NCBI GenBank assembly: GCA_949752735.1
Contig: OX457042.1
Span: forward strand, 60,673,468-60,737,467
Direction: 5' to 3'
Source: Lumbricus terrestris
Lineage: Eukaryota; Annelida; Clitellata; Crassiclitellata; Lumbricidae
DNA length: 64,000 nucleotides
In this document: piece after piece, positions 57,028 to 64,000 of the stretch
Position numbering within the stretch: position 1 is the first letter of the stretch
Layout of the letters: every line of letters starts with the position of its first letter
Notes under the pieces: generated by a model
The model's input: the letters and a program-made list of their open reading frames with translations, nothing else
Told to the model about the DNA's origin: nothing
The model's database searches: none
Program-made: the position numbers and the translations under genes

Positions 57028-57822
57028 TTACAGCAGCGGATTCTCGATTATATAAAAAGTGTCGAATCCGCACCGGTATTTACCATTATGCTTTTTGCTA
57101 GTTAGATCAATAACAAGGAATCCGTGCTGTTGTTCCCACACTGTTTCGCATAGGTTTTTAAATTCATCTATATGCATGTCCGTACTAACATGATCGTTGT
57201 AGATATGATTAAGATTTTTCAGGTCTTGCGCAAACAAGCAAATAAAGTTTGCATTCTCTCTGATCGTTTGTCGCGGTAGTCTGAAATAATTCTGAGCGAG
57301 GTAAAAACAGTCCACATTACAATGCCTTTCCCGAATATAATACGTTTCGCACTTGTTTTGTTTTTCCAATTGTAAATCGTCGAAAATCATCAGATTCTTC
57401 TTTTCGCTACTCAAGTCTCTCGGGTCCGGTACGTCTTCAGCGTTTTCATAAAACTTGGCATTGATATCGGATTTGGCTTCTGAGTTTAAGGTTTTAGCAA
57501 TATCTTCCATAAGGAGGGCTGGTGACGCGTTTTTTTCCTCGATTACGTCTCGGTGCTCGAATAACCAAACGATCATTTCTTTTGGTAATTTTTCTTCGTA
57601 TGCCTTTTTAATAATACGATATTCCGGTTGAAACAGAGATGTACCGAATACTTGTAAATTATCATAATCCAACCAGTCCGGCCTGAGTAATAGATTGAGA
57701 ATAAGAGTCGTTTTTCCACACCCAGATTTTCCGATTATCAGCCCCCTTATACTTTTAGGCAGCAAAGGATTATTAAATCTTTTCGAAAGCGCAGTGCCCC
57801 AACTCAAATCTTTAATCTCCAT
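57028..57822 (-). CDS. A32/FtsK-like genome-packaging ATPase
   Basis: 264 residues from ATG 57822, typical of Polinton ATPases. In this family the enzyme drives DNA into preformed capsids. Walker A is IIGKSGCGKTTLIL near residues 28-41. Walker B is KNLMIFDDLQLE near residue 140, with two acidic residues after the hydrophobic strand. A downstream CFYLAQNYFRLPRQTIRENA segment fits the sensor and arginine region. The frame is intact, the start sits just after ATATATATTTAAA, and 29 bp separate it from the divergent plus-strand gene at 57852. It is the first gene of the minus-strand morphogenetic cluster. Confidence 0.88.
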   Translation of the reverse strand: MEIKDLSWGTALSKRFNNPLLPKSIRGLIIGKSGCGKTTLILNLLLRPDWLDYDNLQVFGTSLFQPEYRIIKKAYEEKLPKEMIVWLFEHRDVIEEKNASPALLMEDIAKTLNSEAKSDINAKFYENAEDVPDPRDLSSEKKNLMIFDDLQLEKQNKCETYYIRERHCNVDCFYLAQNYFRLPRQTIRENANFICLFAQDLKNLNHIYNDHVSTDMHIDEFKNLCETVWEQQHGFLVIDLTSKKHNGKYRCGFDTFYIIENPLL

Positions 57823-57851
57823 TTTAAATATATATTATATTAAAAAGCGAA
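57823..57851. promoter_or_regulatory. Divergent A/T-rich promoter, Polinton
   Basis: A 29 bp spacer between ATPase (minus) and zinc-ribbon/phospholipase gene (plus), almost all A and T, with TATATAT on both strands. Similar A/T words abut most other starts in the element. Confidence 0.5.
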
Positions 57852-58271
57852 ATGTATTGCGTAAAGTGTAAAAAACATACCGAAACGAGAGATGTACAGA
57901 ACGTTGTATCTAGTAACGGAAGGTCGATGCTTAGAGCTGTTTGCGTTGTATGCGGGAACACAAAAACTCAATTCGTGAAAGGAGCCGCGAAAGGGGGAGA
58001 TCTAGTTAGTTCGTTGAACGCAGCCACTAGCACCATAAAGTTACCTTGGGCTAAGTTCCCTGGCGAGATGCATTTACCAGGCCATCAGTTTACCGGTCCA
58101 GGTACTAGGCTAGATTTGAGACTGAATCCTGATGAGGCGCCTAAAGAGTTTAGTAAACCTATAAACAGGGTTGACTTGGCGGCTTATCATCACGACCTAG
58201 CTTACAATCAACATAGTGATACGGCTTCTAGAAATATTGCGGATAGAGTAATGCTTAGCCTAATGATTTGA
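57852..58271 (+). CDS. Zinc-ribbon plus phospholipase A2-like protein
   Basis: 139 residues from ATG 57852. Residues 3-6 (CVKC) and a later CVVC pair near residue 31 form a four-cysteine zinc ribbon. After a linker, residues about 80-135 match the parvovirus-VP1-type phospholipase A2 fold: GPGTRLD is the calcium-loop motif and YHHDLAYNQHSDTASRN holds the His-Asp catalytic pair. In parvoviruses this activity breaches endosomal membranes; a similar entry role here is inference. The frame stops at 58271, but related coding continues in another frame (RERIERAIVKPIL, to about 58400) and leads into the integrase, so an indel near 58265 and another in the A-run near 58398 probably split a longer protein. 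Confidence 0.75.
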   Translation: MYCVKCKKHTETRDVQNVVSSNGRSMLRAVCVVCGNTKTQFVKGAAKGGDLVSSLNAATSTIKLPWAKFPGEMHLPGHQFTGPGTRLDLRLNPDEAPKEFSKPINRVDLAAYHHDLAYNQHSDTASRNIADRVMLSLMI

Positions 58272-58407
58272 ATAACATTCCTAATCCTAGCTTGCGGGAA
58301 CGTATAGAGAGGGCAATCGTTAAACCCATCTTGTCAGCTAAAACGAGCCTAGGTTTGGGTTTACCTTTAAAAAACAGCAAAGTTGTGGGGAGGAAGAAAA
58401 AACGCTA

Positions 58408-59323
58408 AAGTGGACTGATGAACTGGCGAATGAATTGCATAGACCGGTGGTTAAACATTTTAGGAAGAGAAAAGTATACGTTAGTGGGATAGATGAGATA
58501 TGGGCCGCCGATCTTGTAGATATGCAGTCGTTTGCTAAAGATAATAATGGGGTGAAATACCTATTAACCGTTATAGATTTTCTTTCCAAGTTTGGTTGGA
58601 TTGTACCCATAAATGATAAGAGTGGGAAATCTACAGCGAGCGGTTTCGTGAAGATACTCGAGGGTGGGAGGCGGCCGGGCAAAGTATGGACGGACAAAGG
58701 AAAAGAGTTTATAATAAGGAAGTCAAGAATTTGGTTGAATTATACTCTACTGAAAATGAGGAAAAAAGTTGCATCGTTGAGAGATGGAATAGGACTATGA
58801 AAGATAAAATGTTTAAGTACTTTACGGCCAATTCAACGAGAAGATAGCCTATATCGATATATTAGATGAAATGGTTTTTAATTATAATAATACAAGACAT
58901 TCTTCCATTAAGATGACACCCGCCAATGCTAGCATGAAAGTGAATGAAAAGACTGTATTTATGAATTTATACGGTAAAGAGCTTTCAGAACCTATTATGC
59001 CTAATTTCTTGATCGGAGATAAAGTCCGAATAACTAAGAAGAAGAATATTTTTGACAAAGGTTATTTACTTAGATGGACGGAGGAGGTTTTTACAGTAGC
59101 CCAGATTCAATATACAAATCCTCCAACTTATAAGATTACTGATTGTAATGGAGAGGAAATACAGGGGAGTTTTTATGAACAGGAACTGCAGAAGACACCT
59201 CAAGAAATATATAGGATTGAAAAAGTGATCAGGAAGCGTGGAAAGAAATCTCTCGTGAAGTGGCTGGGATATCCGGAGTCTTTTAATTCTTGGGTTGATA
59301 GTGAAACATTGATAAGTCTATAG
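58408..59323 (+). pseudogene. int: Polinton retroviral-type integrase with chromodomain, frameshifted
   Basis: Integrase joins element ends to host DNA and makes the 6 bp duplication. The first frame (58408 to about 58705) has IDEIWAADLVDMQ (first catalytic Asp), YLLTVIDFLSKFGW and VWTDKGKEF (second Asp). A lost base near 58703 shifts the frame; the catalytic Glu lies in ENEEKSCIVERWNRTMK, read in the second frame. A stop and another shift follow near 58843. The third frame (about 58850-59323) has YNNTRHSSIKMTP, an SH3-like DNA-binding region (IGDKVRITKK) and a C-terminal chromodomain, YRIEKVIRKRGKKSLVKWLG ending NSWVDSE. Inactive as it stands. Ends 20 bp before the right inverted repeat. Confidence 0.88.
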
Positions 59324-59343
59324 CCGGGTACGAATCTGGCTCA

Positions 59344-59613
59344 TCCTCAGTGTGGCTCATGGCTATATGAAACGCGACAATAAGCGTGGCCTGGATTATT
59401 GTTAGCTTGTGTGCGCTGTATTAACCAAGATATGGGTTGGTGCGTATTGTTTATGCTTGGCTATAGGTTTGTGCACGCCGCGGGATCAGATTTTATCCTT
59501 GCTATAGGTTGGAACACTTATTGTCGCGTAAATTCAACCTATAGCATGGATAAATGAAAAAAAGTAAGGCAGTTAGCGGTCAAAACAGCCAGATTGCTAC
59601 ATATATAACTACT
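59344..59613 (-). repeat. Polinton right terminal inverted repeat
   Basis: Inverse of 50706-50975, ending ...CATATATAACTACT. Confidence 0.95.
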
Positions 59614-59619
59614 GTCGCG
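59614..59619. repeat. Polinton target-site duplication, right
   Basis: GTCGCG, matching 50700-50705. Confidence 0.95.
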
Positions 59620-59627
59620 TACCGGTG

Positions 59628-60345
59628 GAGGTCAGGAGTGGAGGGGGGATGGGTGGGAGATGGAGGGGTGGATGGGAGTGAGGGGGTTCAGGGGTCGTGG
59701 GTTGGAAGTGGATGGGTGGAGGAGTGGGGGTGGTGAGATGGGGGAAGTGGAGGGGTGGAGGGGTTGGTGGGTGACGGAATTGTGGGTGGGGTGGGGGTGA
59801 TGGAGGGGTGGCTGGGGGTGGGGGTGGAGTGGAGGGTGGAGTGGGGTGGGGGTCGTGGAGTGGGGTGGAGAGGGTGGAAGGGTGAGGGGCGGTAGGATTG
59901 GAAGGTGGAGGGGATGGAGAGGGTGGCTGGGGGAATTTGGGGGTGCGGAAGGATTTGAAGGGTGGGGTGAAGGGGTGGGGTGGGGTGAGTGGAGGGGGTG
60001 TTGGAGTGAGAGTGGGGGGTTGTGGGGAATGGGGTGGAAGGGTGGAGGGGTGAGGGGCGGTGAGATGGGGAGGTGGAGGGGTGGAGGAGGTGGAGGTGTG
60101 GGTGGGGAGATTTGGGTGGTGGGGTTGACTGGGGGGTGGAGTGAAGGTGGGGTGGTGGGTCCTGGGGTGTGGGTGGAGGGGTGTGAAGGGGTGGGGTGGA
60201 TGGTTGGGGGTGGAGTGGTGGAGGAGTGGGGCGGTGGGCTGAGGGGTGGGGTGGAGGGGTCTGTGGAGGGAAGTGGATGGGGGTTGAGACGAGGAAATTT
60301 TCCCGAAAACCCTAATTTCTCGGGTGGTGTACCGGTGGAGGTCGG
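59628..60345. repeat. G-rich purine-biased minisatellite
   Basis: Plus strand made of GGTGGAGGGGTGG words for about 700 bp, with several runs of four or more G. Long frames on both strands here (Pro/Thr-rich on minus, Gly/Val/Trp-rich on plus) follow from composition. Confidence 0.88.
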
Positions 60346-60399
60346 AGTGTGGTGTGGTGTTGTGGGTGTGGTGGGGTTGTGGCCGGAGCAAGTCGAATC

Positions 60400-60432
60400 C
60401 TAAGTTTCCCGGGCAACGCCGGGTACCCCACA
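60400..60432 (+). other. Helitron-type 3' hairpin remnant
   Basis: TTTCCCGGGCAACGCCGGGTACCCC matches the block at 47366 but lacks the CTAG end, being followed by CTCCACCTCCACCGGTA, inverse of the CCGGTGGAGGT words at 59622 and 60333. Confidence 0.5.
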
Positions 60433-60479
60433 CTCCCACCTCCACCGGTATTGATATAATAATAATGATAATAATTAAC

Positions 60480-61389
60480 ATTATTTTATACCCGAGGTAG
60501 TTCTATTCCCTCAAGAAGCAAAAAATGTCCGCAGTCTGTCACTTGGTTGGTTCTAGAACGATTACGCTTCATCGAATTCTGATCTGTTACAGTAGGTTTC
60601 TTTGAAAACTCAGTCGCGGGAATCAGATTAAAACAAAATTATTATATAAAAACAAATGTCGACAGACAACCGAAGCCAAGAATCAAATGACCGACTGTGC
60701 AGGCAGAAAGTGCTGTCTATTGCGTAATGCGTAGAATTGAAGTGGTAATTGAGAGAGGCAAATTGTGGAGGTGGAATGTGGATAAGATTCGTGAAAGAGA
60801 TTCGTTTTAAACTTGAATTGAGAGACTCATGGAGAAATACAAAACTGCAAGAAGTGAAGTCGTATTGAGTCAGTGGACAGAATAGACTGTCTGTCTTAAC
60901 TACTGCAAGACTGGTATTAATTCAAGATGGCTGGAGTCCGCAGAACTGCTGTCCATAGACGTTTAAGTAGAATGATTTGCAGAAGAGAACTTTTCCCAAA
61001 GCCAGTATATTATTTTGCTCTTGGTAGGCCGTTGTGTTTTGAGCCCATTTCACTTATTTGCCTATCTGTTTACCTATTTTGGAAAAGATTTCCAAAGTTT
61101 AAGCAATAATTTTTGTACTTCACAGTTATGTACGCCTTCACTTTCGACAAAGGTCTTATTTGTCAGTATTATGCACGTTACATAAAGTACACTTTCTACT
61201 TCATTCAGCCTAGTACAGTAACTAGGGACGCTGGACTGATATTATTGGCCCCCGGTGGAAAATTTAGTTGCTCTTCTGACCAGCTACCGTCGTTTCGATC
61301 GACTACAACTCCCGCGCTGTAAGAATGATTTCAAAAAATGGTCCGGAGATGTGCTCTTCGCAGAGTCTTTTTGCGCTCTTCACTTTCTC
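60480..61389. other. Intron sequence; no exon supported
   Basis: Contains a possible short exon-like frame ending at GTAAGA (61318) that does not fit phase 1; otherwise nothing recognised. Confidence 0.4.
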
Positions 61390-61600
61390 CATGTTCATCA
61401 ATACAGCTTCCATTGGAACATAATTATTTTTGCATCAATCCAACTTCTATTTAGATAACAATTATTTGTCTCAATCCAGGGCCTATTTAGTCAATGATAT
61501 TTTCAGCAGGCCCACTCCTTTTTAAGTAAGAATCATTTTTATCAATCCAACTTCTGTATAGCCAAGAAATCCAACTTCTGTATACTTTGAAGTGAATTCG
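61390..61600 (-). repeat. CATCAATCCAACTTCTATTT repeats
   Basis: Inverse copies of the GAAGYTGGATTGATGAAA core of 24780-25870 and of the foldback interior at 31100-31560, here at the 3' edge of the LINE. Confidence 0.65.
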
Positions 61601-63073
61601 CTCTGGGATTTTCAACCAGTGAAGAGACTTGAGGATGGGGGTGATGTGATGATGTCTGGGTGTTCTGGTGACGGCTCTAGCAAGAGAATTTTGTATGAGT
61701 TGGAGGCGCTTAAGTTGTGTGGAATCAAGGTTTAAGAACAGGGAATTGCAATAGTCAAGCTTTGAGTGGACGATGCACGTAGCAATGGTGGAAGCAGTTT
61801 TGAAATCAAGCATGGGTTGGATGCGACGGATGTCCCGGATGTGCATGAAGCAGGAGCGCGATAGATTAGAGATGTGGTTAGAGAAGGAGAGGTGTGAATC
61901 AAACATTACACCAAGATTGCGGACCGGAGCATCAGAGGTGAAGGTAAGAGATGAAGAGTCAGTCGATAGGTATATTGAAGGGTCAGGGATTTTCTTGATT
62001 TGGTCAGGAGGGCCTAGAATAATGAACTCTGTTTTGGAGGGGTTGAGGCAGAGGAGGTTGGACGACATCCATTGGGAAATCAGATTGACCACATTGAGAA
62101 GTTCAGCAATGGAGGTGGAGAAAGAGCCTGGGGAAAAGGATATGAAGAGTTGGGTGTCGTCTGCATAGAGATGGTGGTCAACAGACGAGGATTTTATGAG
62201 ATTACTTAAAGGAGTGGTGTAGACTGTAGAGAATGAAGAGAAGTGGACCCAGGACGGAGCCTTGAGAAACGCCGCAAGATAGTGGAAGAGGTTTCGAACA
62301 GTGACTGGAGGCTTTAACAGAGAAAGATCTGGAAGACAAGTAGGACTCGAACCAGAGTAGAGCAGTGCCAGAGGCGCCAAAAGAAGAAGAGAGTCGATTA
62401 AGAAGGAGACTGTGATCGATGGTGTCGAATGCAGCGGAGATGTCAAGGAGACAGAGGCAGGAGACTTGCTGATGACTGACGGCCGAGACCAGTTTATTGT
62501 AGAGAGAGAGGCGAGTAGAGTTTCTGTGGAGTGGTGTTTAGTAAAGCCAGATTGGTGGGGATTGAGGAGTGAGTTAGAAGAGAGGTAATCGTTTAGGCGG
62601 GCATGGACAATTCGTTCAGTTAATTTCGATAGAAAAGAAAGGTTGGAGATGGGTCGGTAATTTGACAGATTTTCCTTGCCAAGATTTGCCTTTTTCAGAA
62701 GAGGAGTGACGAGAGATTGCTTGAAGACCATTGGAAAATTGCCAGTGGAAAGTGAAAGATTGATAATTTTAGTGATTATAGGAATGAGGACGGAGGCGCA
62801 GTCTTTCAGGAGAGCAGTGGGAATGGGAACTAATTCATGCTGTTTATTTGGAAGAAAATTTATCAGGAGTGACACTTCAGCTTGAGGGGCTGGATCGAGA
62901 ATAGGAAGATATGACTGAGAGACAGGAGGAGTAGGATTTGGAAATGGAGGTGGATCAGTGTTGGAGGATTGTGAATCAAGAATGGACTGCAATGTGAAGC
63001 GAAGCGATGAGATTTTGTCCGAGAAGAATGAACAGAATGTATCTGCCATAGAGGGGGGTGGAATGGAGCTCAA
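61487..63073 (-). pseudogene. L2/CR1 reverse transcriptase, double frameshift
   Basis: A 528-codon frame. It has the pre-RT segment (MADTFCSFFSDKISSL), NYRPISNLSFLSKLTERI, HQSGFTKHHSTET, then an out-of-frame stretch of about 100 codons where the FD motif A and GVSQGS-type motif B should be. It returns to frame at VYTTPLSNLI, with HLYADDTQLFISF (catalytic YADD box), NPSKTEFIILG, VRNLGVMFDSHLSF and SKLDYCNSLFLNL before WLKIPERIHFKV. Two compensating indels explain why the frame stays open. The enzyme would copy LINE RNA at a nicked target site. The last about 30 codons belong to neighbouring repeat sequence. Confidence 0.85.
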
Positions 63074-63085
63074 TCATTGAGCATT
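61575..63085 (-). mobile_element. L2/CR1-type LINE, 5' and 3' truncated
   Basis: Minus-strand non-LTR retrotransposon lying in the presumed Ig gene intron, 190 bp from the Ig exon. The 3' part after WLKIPERIHFKV is missing and replaced by CAACTTCTGTAT repeats. Confidence 0.85.
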
Positions 63086-63275
63086 AATAAAAAGCATCGC
63101 GGTCCAAATTCCCATGAAGGCCCACTCACACTGCCCCCTCCTTTAAGAGGTCTGCTACTCCACCGCTTACACCTTTATTTTCATGTGTATTTACTGAAGA
63201 AAGACTTTTAATTATCATTTATTTGTTTAACAAATTATGCAGAAATTAGCCGGTTAGGTTTTGCTTTGTATTTAG

Positions 63276-63659
63276 CCAATCCGTCTGATGTTACACTGTT
63301 GTGTAATAATATGCCTTGCGAGAAAACGGTCTTAGTCAACGACATAGTAACATGCGTGGCTCACGGATATCCCCGACCAGTTGTTGACCTTCGAATCGGA
63401 GTTGTTTCAACAGAAACAGGAAACAAGTCTGATAGTAATGGAGTGAGTTCTGCAAACCGATTCTTTATGGGTACGGATGAGAAAGGAAAAGATGACGGCT
63501 CTGGTGACGATTATGCTATGGATACAACTGAATTGGAGATTAAAGGCTCTGAGGAGTTAAGCATTGGGCCGAGCAACGTGGGACACACGGAAATAAGCTG
63601 TAATGCATCAAATGCACTCGGGTGGAGATACAACTCAATTATCGTTGAAGTAAAGTTAG
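63276..63659 (+). CDS. Immunoglobulin-like domain exon
   Basis: A 384 bp exon (128 codons). The acceptor is TTGCTTTGTATTTAG| at 63275 and the donor |GTAAGTC at 63660; both introns are phase 1. The translation has VNDIVTCVAHGYPRPVVDL (first Cys with a G-x-P-x-P turn), a long polar insert rich in Gly, Asp and Ser (EKGKDDGSGDDYAMD), and HTEISCNASNALGW (second Cys, I-set style ending). The core Trp after the first Cys is replaced (PVVDLRIG), and an early LLCNNMPC adds two cysteines. It pairs by phase with the signal exon at 49549-49612. Further exons probably lie beyond the window. Confidence 0.78.
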
Positions 63660-63692
63660 GTAAGTCATGCAACAGCAATTATTCTTTTACAT

Positions 63693-64000
63693 CAGAGGTT
63701 CTCGACCTTTTTCCGCGCGCGACACACCTAAACTTCCAACAAAATTTTGCGACACACCATGCAATCGTCATTATGTCAATATCTGTAACATTACAAAAGG
63801 CTTAAATAGCTTATCCATTTTAAATTGTTAAAACTTCCAATGAATGAAAATGTTGACACTCAGTTCTTTCAAGTTTCCAACGATTCTAGAATTCTATATT
63901 CCACTGCTCTAAATCTGCGATTCTACGTCGTTTTTATGACTCTGCGAGTCTACGTTGATTGTTTGGCTTAACAATCAATGGGATTTTTGTTCCTGGATGC
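63693..64000. mobile_element. hAT-type element, left end, runs off the window
   Basis: CAGAGGTTCTCGACC at 63693 followed by GCGACACACC words matches hAT-type left termini such as 8256 and 39090. Only the left end is visible. Confidence 0.55.

Larger units (their letters stand above)
50706..59613. mobile_element. Polinton/Maverick, 8.9 kb deletion derivative
   Basis: A self-synthesising virus-like DNA transposon relative, defined by 270 bp terminal inverted repeats starting AGTAGTTATATATG, a 6 bp duplication GTCGCG and a Polinton gene set. Full Polintons are usually about 15-20 kb. Here the polymerase is reduced to an N-terminal stub, and no major capsid protein or adenovirus-type protease was recognised. 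The remaining morphogenetic genes run on the minus strand (57822 to 52502); the polymerase stub and the phospholipase/integrase genes run on the plus strand. Several genes have frameshifts and one holds a mariner insertion, so the copy is inactive. Confidence 0.93.

Noticed and set aside
59609..60481. Long open frames on both strands in the G-rich tract (290 and 185 codons)
   Set aside because: Pro/Thr/His-rich on one strand and Gly/Val/Trp-rich on the other; both follow from repeat composition and lack any domain.
60927..61109. Possible first exon starting MAGVRRTAVHRR
   Set aside because: Good ATG context but no signal peptide, no phase-compatible donor and no domain.
61200..61317. Possible Ig half-domain exon (GGKFSCSSDQL) ending at GTAAGA
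   Set aside because: The donor phase would be 2, not 1 as in the other Ig exons; no Trp or second Cys, and the acceptor is weak.

Overview
This is a repeat-dominated piece of an animal nuclear genome, most likely a marine invertebrate. The evidence is split genes with canonical GT-AG introns, immunoglobulin-type exons, CR1/L2/Jockey-type LINE remnants, a tRNA-derived SINE, hAT, Tc1/mariner, piggyBac-like, Helitron and Polinton elements, and foldback elements whose arms carry 15-17 bp tandem repeats. The last resemble the TU foldback elements I recall from sea urchins, and the frequent AGGCCT words also suggest an echinoderm-like source, but the species is not proven. There is no bacterial-style gene organisation.

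Host genes are sparse. Two immunoglobulin-domain exons lie on the minus strand (26842-26516 and 23714-23349). A plus-strand signal-peptide exon (49549-49612) is followed much later by an Ig exon (63276-63659). All three Ig exons are phase 1-1 and the signal exon ends in phase 1, the usual build of secreted or cell-surface Ig-superfamily genes. The two plus-strand exons are probably one gene with an intron of about 13.7 kb.

That intron holds the main find: an 8.9 kb Polinton/Maverick (50706-59613). It has 270 bp terminal inverted repeats and a perfect 6 bp target duplication (GTCGCG). Recognisable parts are a DNA polymerase N-terminal stub, a frameshifted integrase with chromodomain, an A32/FtsK-like packaging ATPase, a probable minor capsid protein, a glycine-rich hydrophobic virion-type protein, a degenerate dUTPase-fold protein, a membrane/coiled-coil protein, a conserved protein split by a mariner insertion, and a zinc-ribbon/phospholipase A2-like protein. 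The polymerase core, major capsid protein and a protease were not found, so this is a dead or parasitic deletion derivative. Most genes start within a few bases of an A/T-rich TAAAATG-like motif.

The rest is layered transposons, many dated relative to each other by perfect 8 bp duplications. From left to right: a foldback element (289-1880); a piggyBac-like TTAA element (1907-3149); LINE tails; a 2.2 kb hAT element with nested MITE (8256-10475); a probable Helitron (13664-20397) split by a 5.6 kb hAT element (13935-19513) that itself holds a LINE; a palindromic MITE (22229-22688); a hAT element inside a LINE tail (27463-29893); a foldback element (30802-31830); a CR1/L2 LINE (about 35140-32060); a mariner-type modular MITE (35523-36696); a G-rich minisatellite (36850-37980); and a second copy of the palindromic MITE (37984-44746) opened by a 5.85 kb hAT element that contains a MITE, a MITE inside that, and a foldback element with its own MITE. 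An 88 bp near-perfect hairpin sits at 45609-45794.
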